Shown here: piece after piece, positions 45,746 to 60,400 of the stretch
Layout: the number at the start of each line of letters is the position of its first letter
How positions within the stretch are numbered: position 1 is the stretch's first letter
Assembly: GCF_020382885.2 (NCBI RefSeq)
Contig: NC_058508.1
Location: 5,758,055-5,822,054 of the forward strand
Source of the DNA: Scatophagus argus
Lineage: Eukaryota > Chordata > Actinopteri > Scatophagidae
Reading direction: 5' to 3'
Length of the DNA stretch: 64,000 nucleotides
Notes under the pieces: generated by a model
Told to the model about the DNA's origin: nothing
The model's database searches: none
What the model saw: the letters and a program-made list of their open reading frames with translations, nothing else
Translations under genes and position numbers: made by a program

Positions 45746-47960
45746 CTGCATGGAACATGAACCCATTTTTTTTTCAGTGTGAGTGATTTAACAGAAAGTG
45801 GCAGCCTCACACTAGTGCCGGAGGCCTGGCTGATCTCTGAAATGCTGTAGTCCGGATACGGCAGCTGTGTTCTCGTGACATACTGAATTGCTGACCCGGG
45901 CGATACATGGGTCACTACGACACAACAGACACAAATATAAGCTTGTTTCAAACAAGTCCTACTTGTATGTGGAACCAGAAATGGGCAGGGGCAGACATTA
46001 TTTCGATACGACTGGTTTATTTATTGGTCAGGCAGCAGTGTTGGAAACCGAGTTACACACTTTGCAAAATGAGAATTGCCAACACCAGAACAGGCAACCA
46101 CTTTCTTGAAAATGAAAGCTCTCTCCTACTCAAGTTCAATTACCTGAAGTGCATCTGTACTTTGTCACTGTGCTCTCATTAAATGGACTTGAGATAAAAC
46201 AGTGGCGGACCCTGTCAGTGGGATGGCAGACTGGTTCAGATGTGGCGTAAAGCTATCACAGGCACTTCCAAAAGATTACAAAGACATACTGCTCAGCATA
46301 ATGCAGAGGACTGCTAGAACATGAAGGCCAAAGACTTATCATAGCTCTGTTAGACAGAGATAAGCAGCACAGGGGGTGTGGTGCCATGACATCAAATGGG
46401 AAATAAGCTATAAGGAGTGAAGACCTGTCAGGCTAAAGTAAGACTTTAAGCTACATAAGATGAGACACCTGCTGAAAATGTCACATCTGTTGATTTTTTC
46501 ACTGTTGACCAGTAAAGGGACAGATATAGGAAATCTTTCCTGTCACATGCCTGTACAATAACAGCTAAAACCCTGCTCTAACATACAGTCACTAGGCACT
46601 TTATATGTTTTACACACTCGGTTCACAGCACCTTACATTCTGCTTTATTTTGCACAACATGACACTGTTTATCTATTTACCTACCTATCTATCTAAATCA
46701 GTCATGTAATATGGGATCTGATTCGGTGTGTGAATTTGTGTCATAATTATAGGCGGTATTTTGAAAGCCTAAAATCGCAGCCTGTAAATATTTTTGCTTT
46801 GAGTGAGCAATGCACATCAATAATGGGGTACTTTAAGGTGACAACCTGGATTTTTCCCTGGAAACAACTCCAAAACATGTCATCAATGTGGTCATGTGAC
46901 ACACCACCCCATTCCTCCTTGGCCTTATTTGTAAGATCCATTTGCTCTGGTGTCCTTGATGTTGATCCAAACCTGTTTTGAATCAACAACATTAACCAAC
47001 AAACCTACTTATCAGCCTGAGAGTCCGTCCAGTGTCCCACCACAGTTCCCCTCAGTGTTATTTGTTTCTTCTGTGTCCTTATAGGATTGTAGTATAATCA
47101 GTGGTGGAAGAGATAATCTGATCCTTCGCTTAAGTAATAGTAGGACTGTTAAAACCACATTGTGCAAATGCTTCACTACATGTAAAAGTCGTGCACTTAA
47201 AACTTCACTTAAGTAAATGTATGTTGTATGTCTCAGCAAAATCCTACCAAATGTTAAAGTCCTCACTGTGCAGTAGCACGTTCAGTGACAGTGTTTTGTT
47301 GTTATATCTGATGTTTCTGGATTAATTTAACTACAGAATTAATGTGTATTTTACATTTTACTGTTGTAGATGTTTAAAGGTTGTGGTTGTTTAATCTACA
47401 GCAGTGAATCATACTGTGTAAGATCATCATAGCCTGTGAGAAGCACTTTCTTTTTATTTAGCTTTGGCAGAGACACACATAGACACATAAAAGAACACTT
47501 CATCCCTAAGTTTATCACAAACATTCAGACTCTACACATTTGGGGATACATTTTTTACATTTCCCCCACACATTGGGGATTTTCACTGGACGGGAAAGGT
47601 TTGGATCACTGTAACCTGAAAATTCCACCATTGAGTACAATGCACGACTTCCAGCACATAAGACACGTTTCATTGAAATTATTTCTCAACTCGTCGTGTC
47701 AGTGTGTACATATTGTGTCCCCTTTGCCTGGAACTCTTTATCTCTAGCAAATATTGTTGCAACACAGGTCAGTCTTTCACCGAGGAGCCAGCGTCTCAGC
47801 ATTGTCTTAATATGGTCTTTCCATCTCCATTGTCTTAATATGGGATACCCATCCGACCCGTGATTCGACCTCTGGTAAACTCCTCTCCAATCATCACGAC
47901 ACATGGCACGAAGCCCCACCTAGTGGAGAACTTGCAGAATTACACGCGCTACGGTCACAA
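45746..47960. other. intergenic region between slc25a38 and rpsa
   Basis: About 2.2 kb without a supported gene; open frames are under about 105 codons. It contains one degenerate interspersed repeat (47099-47225). It also has a short direct repeat, CATTGTCTTAATATGG, at 47800-47815 and 47828-47843. Confidence 0.6.
47099..47225. mobile_element. degenerate copy of a common teleost interspersed repeat (probably a non-autonomous hAT-like DNA transposon)
   Basis: The sequence begins CAGTGGTGGAAGAGATAATC and continues with GATCCTTCGCTTAAGTAATAG, TGTAAAAGTCGTGCACTTAA and CACTTAAGTAAATG. This closely follows the very abundant fish repeat with CAGTGGTGGAAGAAGTATTC and TTACTTAAGTAAAAGTA. The class assignment is from memory and not certain. 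Confidence 0.6.
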
Positions 47961-47965
47961 TAACT

Positions 47966-48068
47966 AACCAATCACAGGCTTGGAAATTTGGTATTTATAC
48001 TACGTCATTTCCTTCCAGCGCCCTCTTTTTCACCGTGTGGTCAGACTTCCATACGGCGTTGTTTCGTG
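47966..48068 (+). promoter_or_regulatory. rpsa: rpsa core promoter and 5'TOP non-coding exon 1
   Basis: A CCAAT box (47968-47972), a TATA-like TATTTATA (47992-47999) and a CRE-like TACGTCAT (48001-48008) precede a pyrimidine tract, CCCTCTTTTT, at 48021-48030. That tract fits a 5'TOP transcription start, as in other ribosomal protein genes. Exon 1 is short and ends at 48068 before the donor GTGAGT. TOP mRNAs are translationally controlled by mTOR and LARP1. Confidence 0.65.
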
Positions 48069-50654
<2,586 letters not shown>

Positions 50655-50670
50655 ACCATCAACTGGCACC

Positions 50671-50676
50671 AATAAA
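50671..50676 (+). terminator. rpsa: rpsa poly(A) signal AATAAA
   Basis: A canonical hexamer lies 17 nt after the stop codon, followed by a GT-rich stretch (GTGTTGTTTACAC). Confidence 0.85.
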
Positions 50677-50699
50677 AGTGTTGTTTACACTTTCACTGC

Positions 50700-51974
50700 A
50701 CTGTTCTGTTGATTCATTTCATCATGATAGCCTTAGTGTTTCTTTTATCAAATGCAGCCAAAGATTATGATACGGCCAGTGGAACTTGTGACACTTGGAG
50801 TAACTGGTACTGTGGTGCTAATACACGACTGATTACTGCATTCGATATAGTACAAAGCCAACTTCCTCAAAACCACAGGGAATTTATTTTCTCTCAAAAT
50901 AATGTGCTTTTGTTAAAGTGTAACAAAAATTACTTAAACTGTGGGACATCAGAGTTTAGTGGGAGCTACATCATTTACACAAGCAGAATTGGATTATTGT
51001 GATTAAAATGGATCTGAAGTGTGACTGGCAGCTGTGGCACCAATATAGCATAGGTGGTGGTAAGGATACAGACATCATGGTGTTTCCACATTGGGTACTA
51101 TTGCTGTTGTGGAGGAGCTGATATACTGGCTGACATATTTTACTTAAAGTATCCTTGATGTTTGAGCCTTAAAATACCAAGCTCTGTACTTAATAGACAA
51201 GCTCAACCTCCTTGCACACAGAACAAAGGTTCACTTGACTAGCTATTGATTAATGTGGGGGGAAACGAGCATGTAATACAGTTTTCACATGAGAGGCTGG
51301 AAAACTGAGCCTTTGCAGTTAGTGCACGTGTGTGGATATAAGTGTATCAGGAAATAGAACCAATAGATTGATAGCAAAGCAAGAATTGGAGGTGATTTGT
51401 ATTTTAACTTTGAACTACAAAGATTCCTACTGCTTTTGATGCAACACATTTTTCAGAAATGTTTAGAAAAAGGGGGGTTAAAAATGTCTGCTTCCACAAA
51501 CTACTCATGTTATAGAAATTTATATTATTATATATATTTATACTATTTAGTTTAAGGGTCATTGTGTGCTTGTGCTAATTTAGGGCCACAGGCCAAGAAG
51601 GTTCGGAACAACTGAACATTGGATCTTTTCTTGTACTTATGCTGCTGTGACACTGAATACATTCATCTAATCATACTGCCAAGAAACTGCATGATTTGAG
51701 GGAGCTTTTCACAGAACTTTACTGGGTTGTTAAAACATTTGCAGCAGAAAATAATTTTTTTTCTGTGTGCTGTCAGTGACAATCTTCAACTTCACCAGAC
51801 AGAGGACTGAGAAAATGGACACCAACAAATACATCAACACAAATAAATAACAAAAGAGCCAAGCAAGACCATTAAAGCAGGTCTACGTTAGATCATATTA
51901 GGTGATTACATTTAGTAATTTGAGGATTTAAGTTTCGCCACAGAGCTTTTTGAAAAGAATACATTTCAATTTTT
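50700..51974. other. intergenic region downstream of rpsa
   Basis: About 1.3 kb of AT-rich sequence with no supported exon, RNA gene or recognised repeat. Confidence 0.6.
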
Positions 51975-52167
51975 TTCCTGTTAAAAAATGTATCCATCCA
52001 GACTTTGGCCAAGTGTCATAGTAAATAAAAATTGAGCGTAAAAATATTCATTCATGAGTGCAATAATAACACCGCATGTGCACAATTAACACTCTTCTAA
52101 GTAAATAAGGTCTCAAACCACAGGGCAGCAGCAGTCTTGCTGAGATGCCAGGTTAGGCCCCTTCTGT
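51975..52167 (+). repeat. left arm of an inverted repeat flanking the ubn2 promoter
   Basis: The reverse complement of this segment reads through 53318-53537 with high identity. Shared blocks include the complement of ACTTAGAAGAGTGTTAATTG, TGTGCACATGCGGTGTTATT and GACACTTGGCCAAAGTCTGG. Similarity stops abruptly at both ends. It is described fully with its partner arm. Confidence 0.85.
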
Positions 52168-52479
52168 GTTTTTAAGCCACAATACAAACTGCATGTGACA
52201 AATCTAAAATCCTGTTCTTAAAATGCAATACAAACTTAATATTTCAAATGTAAAGAGTGTTAATTCAGATATTTTTAGTGATCAAAAACTCGATGTGTAG
52301 TCTACATCTGTAACACTAAAATAATCAAATGGTCTTTGGAATTTATTAGAGGGATGAATTTCACTCATGATTTTGATGTGCTCTTTATTTTTAGGAGCGA
52401 CGAAGCAGCGACAAATCGGCCAACATGCAATTTGTCCATGTAGTAAACAGTGGAGAGGCATTCAGGGGTCCGGACATCC

Positions 52480-52960
52480 CGCCTGTTCTGAACAATCACC
52501 TCCCGTACGTTCGCGCTAGTCTGTCAGGTGGGCGTGTTTCAGCTCTGCCATTGGACAAACGCTGTTCCCTTTCCTCTCCGGCTTCCGCTTTCTTTTCATA
52601 CGCACGCCCAGCCACTGAATAATGATAATAATGATCAAGATGGCTACTACAGAATCCTCCTTGCGGTAGCTAACCACCAATTTCATGGAAGCACTCAAAA
52701 CTGCGATTTCCCACTGTTTAAGTCCCTCTTAGGTGACGGGGTCGATGCCAGGGATACTACTATATGGATTAATACGGGCTGAGAGGAGATAAAAGTAATT
52801 GTGTTGCCTGCTGCACTCATTCTGAGGAAGCTAGCTAGCAGACCCACTAGCTAGCTGTACTTGTCGACCATCTCCAGGTTTAGCTTTCCAGCCAGCGGCG
52901 GCACAGAGGAGTGCGGCGCTCCCCGTTTTGCGTGCCCGGTCGTCGGACGGAGAGCGTCAA
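52480..52960 (+). promoter_or_regulatory. ubn2: ubn2 promoter and 5' UTR region
   Basis: A CpG-rich, TATA-less stretch precedes the ubn2 ATG, with an inverted CCAAT box (CCATTGG at about 52549) and GC-rich segments from about 52890. The transcription start is not resolved. The whole region, with the first coding exon, lies between the two arms of the inverted repeat. Confidence 0.45.
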
Positions 52961-55900
52961 ATGGCAGAGCCGAGGAAAGTGCCGTTCGTCACCATCTCGT
53001 CCTTCCACACCTCGCCGCCGACCCCGGAATCCAGCAAGAAACGCCGTCGCGAAGACGAGGCCGCCGACATCACTTTTGGGAAAGATGGAGGTGGAAGTGC
53101 CGCGGCGGTCGGGTCAGGAGGTGGCGGAGGTCTGTTTGGTAACACGAAAGGAAGCGACGCCAAGATCGAGGAGGCGAAACCCACCGTCCGCCTCAACCTC
53201 CCACTGACCGAGCCAAATGAACGAGCGTCCGCTGAGTTCAACTACAGCGAGCTGGTCCACTCAACTCTCACTCAGGTTAGGAGAAAGTGGTGACACACTG
53301 TTGGCACCGTGGGGTGTACAGAAGGGGCCTAACCTGGCATCTCAGCAAGACTGCTGCTGCACTGTGTGGTTTGTGAGGCTGAGGCTGTCAGTGTTTGAGA
53401 TCTTATTTACTTAGAAGAGTGTTAATTGTGCACATGCGGTGTTATTATTGCATTCACGAGTGAATGTTTTTACGCTCAATATTTGTTTACTGTGACACTT
53501 GGCCAAAGTCTGGGTGGATACATTTTTTAACAGGAAATTAATCTGGAGTTTAGGATGAAAAGTTGCGTGATAAAGGGGTAATCCATCAATTTTGGTCTTG
53601 CATTTCCGTGAAATTGGATGACTTGAGAGATGTGAATTTTAATACCCTACTTGTGTGAAACTCCTCATCTGTTAGGCCTCTCGCTGCCTGGGTAACACTG
53701 TGTTCATATCATATGGGATGGATGATGATAGAGAGGGGTAAAAATCTCCGTTTACAACTTGCAAGTGCACACATCACAACTTAAAACACTTGCGTGAGAC
53801 TCACTTGTGTTGACGGAGGGTTATAAATACTGTGCACTGACTGTGACTGTAAGAAAATATCGATACACCTGAATATTGTAGTATTATGTTTTGCGATACT
53901 GTATCAATTATCTAAAACACACTATTGATTTGTAATTAATAGTTTGCCTGCAAAGATTTATGGCTGTGGTTCATTTTGCATTGTATTTAAACCCTCGACC
54001 ACTGTTTCGTTTAATCTATCCTCAGCTATTTGACTCCTCCTCTAGAATTTTAAAGGTCAACTTAGACAGGAGGAAATGAGCTCATGTCACTTGTGTAAAT
54101 GCAAAGAACACAGACTTATTAAAACAGCTTCTTATAATATCGCAGTATATTCTCATACATTTGAACTGTAGCCCCTGTATCATATCAGCGGGCTCTTGCC
54201 CACCTACCTTGGCTGATGTGATGTGTCCCCGTTTGCTCGAATTTCATTTGCCCTGTCATTATAATTATGCTGTCATTATGAAGTCGGATATATCTGAGCT
54301 TTCAGAGAAGTCAAGACTCCTTACATGTATGGATATCGTAATTAAGCAAGACATTTTCCAGTTCCTTTCATAGACTTGGTAGTACTCCCCATGGGTAAAA
54401 GTGGAGTGCCCTTGATTATTGATGTTAATATTCATCTGTGAGAATAGAAACACTCATTTCATTATTTTTGTCTTCCTCAGGTAAAGCTTGCAGGTTCAAC
54501 GGTCCCTAAAGGACTCACTCCCCCCCTTGACCCCAATGACCCTTTTGCTGATGATGACAGGGAGAGGCGGGAGGTAGAAGAGCTTGCCAGGAAATTTGAG
54601 AACAAATATGTGAGTGTTATAGTCTTCAGATATATAAATATGTTGTTACAGCTGTAACTGTGGATGTTGAATGTGTATTTTTTTTTTAAAGTCTATAAAA
54701 CCGTTTTTCTGCTGTTTGCAGGGTGGTGGCCCAAAGAAGAAGAAAAAGGACAGGATGCAGGATCTCATTGACATTGGCTATGGCTACGATGAGACTGACC
54801 CTTTTATAGACAATTCAGAGGCTGTGAGTTCCCTAATTGACAAAAAACACACATCACCCCCTGCATTACTCATTTGTTGTACTTATTTAAAAAAAACAAA
54901 AAAAAAAAAAAAATCAAATTGTGTGCCCCTAAAGTCCTTTTAGATTTTAATTTGTAAACTCTGTGATGTTCTGATGTTCTGTTAAGCTGCTGTCGGCTCG
55001 TATCGGAGGTAGTTTGTCCACATGCTCTTTATCTTTTTCTTTTTTTTCCCACAAAAAGTCACATACCGTGTCCCAGTCCCAGTTACTACGTACTATTTAT
55101 TAGTGGATTTTGAGCATGTCATATGATTGCAGTTGCAAGAGTAACAAAATTTAAATATAGTACATTAGGTTTTGCTTGATTTGTTTATTTTATTTTTTTT
55201 TTAGTCTTGTATGAGACATGAGAGTCATACTGCAGGGGGATAAAGGCAAATTTATTGTGCACAGTGGTGAAACTGCTTTTGCAAGATTTTAGAAAACAAA
55301 GAATAATGTTTTTAATTCTTCGAGAAAACATTTGTTTATCAAGTTTAACTGCCTCACAGTTTTATGGCACATGTTTCTGTACATATCCTTACGTACAATA
55401 CTTTCTTGTATACTAACAAGCAAAAACCGTTGACCGCAAAGATCAGTATAAAATGCACACAGTTAAGTATGATGTGGAATAAGTCTGGGACAACAACGGT
55501 CTAATTTTCGTTGTGTGTTTCTAACCACTGTTTAAAGGTTAACGCAGCATTCAATGGTAGAAGAAAGCTAACTGTAATTATACTTCTCCCCTGGCCTCAG
55601 TATGATGAGCTGGTGCCGGCCTCTCTCACCACAAAACATGGAGGCTTCTACATCAACACAGGCACGCTGCAGTTCAGAGCAGCTTCTGACTCTGAGGGAG
55701 AAAATGCAGCCACTGAGGATAATCACTTCAAGGTAGGATCACGTGGGGTTATACACATTAAATAGTCAAATATGGGAATTTTCTGATTGTTTTGGTGCTG
55801 CACTGAAAATAAACCAAATGCTTTTCTTCTGCGTAGAAGATGAAAGATGGTGAGGAGCGGGTGATAAAGAAACGTCGGAAAAAGCAGGATGGTGGAATTC

Positions 55901-57386
55901 TGGAGGAAAAGAAACCCAGAAAGAATAAAGTACCAAAGCCTGGGTGAGCTTCTATTTTTTCTTCACTGTTTCATCTCAGGCTTATTGTTTATCCAGTATT
56001 TTGCATACATAGTGAATTTCCTTTGTTTACAAGTCTGTTTGGTGATGCAGTTAAATGTGCAGGTTTATTAAAGGTCGTAACAGTTTCATAGATCATGGGA
56101 GTTAGTCATGGTATCCTGTCAGCGTCCTCCCCCCTTCATTTACTTCAGATTAAACCCAATACTCAACTCATGCTCTCTGCCAGCATATTGAATGTCTTTC
56201 TTTTTATTGTGTCTCCTGTTATGATAGCGTTTCAGCCCTGAACATTCATCGGCCAGAAAAGAAAAAGAGGAAGAAGCTGATGAAGGATTCTATTCACCTG
56301 GCCAACATGCTGCGCCGCTTCACCAGGGAGAAGGAGGAGATGCGCAAGAAGAATCTGGCTGCAGCCGGTCTGCCACGACCCAACACCAAAGTGCCCCACG
56401 CCAACAGTGCTCTCCTCAACACCCACCCCAAAGCTGCTGGCGGCAACGACTGCAACATGGCCGACCTGACAGCCGACCCAGCCGTGATGTCACTGCTGGG
56501 CTCTGCCAATAACGATATACTGCAGGATATGATGGGTGACCTGGACTTTGGGATGCTGGACTCTCCGCAGCCCTCCAGTCCGGTGCAGGGAGAGAACGGC
56601 TCGTTTGGGATGGGACATAAAGCAGGCGGTAGCAGAATGTCACAGGGTAGTGTGATGCCCCCTCCCCCTCTGCCCAGTGGACTCCCAGGCCCACTAACAA
56701 AGCGCATTGAAGACCTGAGAGCGGTATGAACTTCAGTATTTCCCACACGACCACATGTTTTAGATCAGGCCTGCAACTACGAATTATTGTTATGATTCAT
56801 CTACACTTTACTTTTTTGGATAAGTCCATGAATGTCACAAAATGCTGAAAAATGTTCATTGCACTTTGTAAGGTTCAGATTCCTTGTTCAGTCAGTTCAA
56901 AACCCAAAGATTTTCCAATTTGATGTGCTCTAAACCTACAACAAGCAGAAAATGACACTCTGAATTTCTATGATTGATGGATGGCAGTGGATGAAACGTT
57001 AGTGTAAATTAAATCTGATTTGGTATAATCATGATGCACACCATGTTCATGTTCTGACATGACGGCTGCAACAAAAAACATCCGTAAGTATTTGGCACAA
57101 AGAGATTAAACATTCCAGTTCCCTCCTCTCTTTGTAATAGCCACGTTTGTCAAGTCTGTGACACTTTGTTTCAGAAATGTGAACAGGATTGACACAGACT
57201 TTACGTCAGTCTGTCTAATTCTTGTCTCTTGGTCCAGGCGTCCCGTCTGTTTGACGAAGAGGGCAGGAAGAAATTCTTCACGTTGGACATGAACAACATC
57301 CTACTAGAGTGAGTACCATTTAGATTTTCTTTTTAGCAGACTGATACAAAAAAAAACAGATATAAAGCTGTAAATCTCTGCCATCT

Positions 57387-57422
<36 letters not shown>

Positions 57423-60400
57423 TAGTATTGAGTTGCAGGTACAGGAGCAGCCTGCAGAGGTGCGGTCCGCCGTCTACTCTCACCTGGAGGCCTTTGTGCC
57501 CTGCAATAAAGAAGCTCTGCTCAAACGCCTTAAGAAGCTCAGCCTCAACATTCAGGTGTGTGGGAGTGATGTTATTCTTAGATACGAGGATTGGAAAAAA
57601 AAAATGTTGCCACATTGTTTGCCGCGACTCAGACCACAGTGCAGTGCAGGAGGATGTGATGTGATGTGCTTTGAAAACAGTCCTCTGCAGATTTGAAAGG
57701 ACGGATGTTGTGCAATGCTGGAGATTGGGAACCATAGTAATATCAGCCGTTTAACCAAAAATGACATTATTTCATTAAATCAATTGGGAAATGTTGTTAG
57801 TGCTGTGTTTGCCCGTTTTATATTTAGCATCTGAGTGTGTCACCCAGCATTTCTGACTGTTTCTATGCCTGTTGCCCAGGATGACCGCTTGCGACCGCCC
57901 CTGCTGAAGCTGAAGCTGGCAGTGTGCAGCGTGATGCCGGAGCAGATTGCCCGATACAACATGGACTGTATCGCGAAAGTGGCAAAGTAAGGACACGTCT
58001 TTTCAACCAAAGATAATCACACTCTGTGTATCTGTATATGTATGTGATGTTTATTCCTCTGTCTGCAGGCAGCAGTCCGAGGAGGGGGAGAAGAATGGGT
58101 CAGAGGATGATGATGAGGAGAAACCAGGGAAGAGGGTGATGGGCCCTCGAAAGAAGTTTCTGTGGGACGACAAACTCAGGTCAGTTTCTCAGGGGAGGTT
58201 CATTTCCTCACACACGTGGCTGTAAATGTGTATGTGATGGAGTCCTGACTGCAGGTGTGTGCTTTCCAGGTCGTTGCTGTGTAATCTGGTGCGGGTGAAG
58301 CTGGGCTGCTATGAGCTGGAGGGCAAGAACTCATTGTCTCTAGAGGACTACCTCAAAGCCTTCATGGAGACTGAAGTTAAACCTCTCTGGCCTAAAGGCT
58401 GGATGCAGGCCAGGTGTGTGTCTGTTTACAGTAACCACCTGCTGTGTTGTATGTCTTCAACAGTAGCTTCAGGACTACAGCCCGCCTGATGTTTACTTGC
58501 TAGCTGAGTAGTAAATTCCCTCTTCTGTGTGTTCTGACATGTTTATTTCTGTCGACAGGATGCTGTTCAAAGAGAGCATCATGGCTCATGGTCACCTCAC
58601 AGGATACACGTTAGTCTTGTGACTTAATATTAACCGATCTCTTCATAAATAACTCTGACATGCCTCACTTATTCTCACTGACTTTGTGTTGTTTTTTTCC
58701 CTCTAGAGCAAAGAAAAAGATGGTCCCTACTCCCAAGGCCAAGCCAAAGGTTAGGCTTGCTTTCAGTCTTAAAGAGGATAGATAGATAGATAGATAGACA
58801 GAAAATGTGTGATAAAGTTATGATATGATATAGTTGGTGCAAATGTCATTTTTATGTCATCTGTACTTCCAGGAGGCTGTGTGGGTTCAGAGGTCCACAC
58901 CCTCAGCAGTTGCCACCCCCTCCCCTGCAGCCCAGGTTGCCAAGCGACCGCCCCAGTCACCATCGGAGCCCATATGTCTCGATTCCCTCGATGAGGATCT
59001 GACGGCTCCGTCCCTGGAGTCCATCTCCCAGGCCCTGGCCATCCTCGGCAATGCAGCTAAGGGCCTGGCCCACGGGGACAGCCCCCCGTCCCCAGATGGA
59101 GCCAAGCCTGCCACCAACCCCTCCTCTCTCCATGCCTCGCCGCTACTCCAGCAGCAGAAAAAGAACTCTGTCAGCACTCCCAGCTCCACTGCACCTCACT
59201 ACATCTCTACCTCTTCGTCTTCCTCCACCTCTCTGTCTCGGCCTCCCTCCATCGCGTCCTCCCCTCTGTCCTCAGTGAGGGCGGAGGGGATGGGGGTGAT
59301 TAAGGGCACCGTGCAGGCGCACAGACCCTCAGTGATGAACACTCAGAGAACTTTGGGTGTGAGTGTGGGTGTGGCTAAAGCCAACCTGCCTGCCTCAGCG
59401 TCACCACCTAAACCACGTCCACCACCCACTGCGTCTCCACTTGTGCCCCCGGGAGCAAAGATGAGCATCTCCACTCCCCCTTCTGGTCTCCTCAAAGGAA
59501 GCAATAATAATAAAGCCAACAGTGGTGACACTCTCATCATCACATCGCCTCAGTCTCGGCCACACACCCTCCCGTCCCCCTCACACTTGACCCCCAAAAC
59601 GTTCCAGACGCCTCGCCTTCCCCAGACCCCACAGAGTAAATCCTCTCCCTCCCCCTCCCTCTCTCAGACGCTCTCTGGAGTTCAGTCTCAGCCTCAGTCT
59701 AACTTCATCACCCCTATGCACGCTACTCTCACCAAGTCCACCCACAGCAGCATCCCGCCAATCGTCAAACTCACTCCTCGCACCCCCAACCCTGCTGCGA
59801 CCACCACCACCTCGGTCTCCCCCTCCATCTCCCAAAGCCCCAGGTCTCAGGCAACCCCCACCATTCACCAGTACGCCCCCAAAAACCCTGCAGGGTTCCG
59901 CCCGTCGTTCTCAGGTGCCCAAGGAGGACCAACCAAGCCGGGACAAGGCAGCTACACTCCTCCAGGCAGCCAGAAGACCCCCAACAACAACAACAGCACC
60001 ACTAACACCAGCCTTATTAACACCATATCCATAAGCAAGCATTCAGGATCCAGTGCCTCCCCCACAACAATCTCTGCCAACCCAGGCCAGCGTCAGAGGC
60101 CCGGGGGCGGGACACCTCAGGGGGCCAAGCCAGTCTCGTCTGTCCCACCGTCATCTGTGTCCTCTCAGTTACCACAGGTGTGCATCCTTTTGACCAAATG
60201 CATTATTGTTCAGCACATTTACACGTTCTGCAGTAATTTAATCATTCCTCAACAAGGAACATGTGGTTACTGTTTCAGGTTAAAGTGGCTGTGAATATTG
60301 TCGACAGTAAGTGCTGATCAAAGGGCGTGGCTGTCATATCACCAAACTAATACTCGCACATTATGAAGTTGAATTGATTGAAAGGGTCGGTTCACCCGAA

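Noticed and set aside
47912-47926. Second CTCF-like site on the minus strand upstream of rpsa
   Set aside because: CCACTAGGTGGGGC breaks the consensus at a core position, so it is weaker than the site at 39911 and not supported alone.
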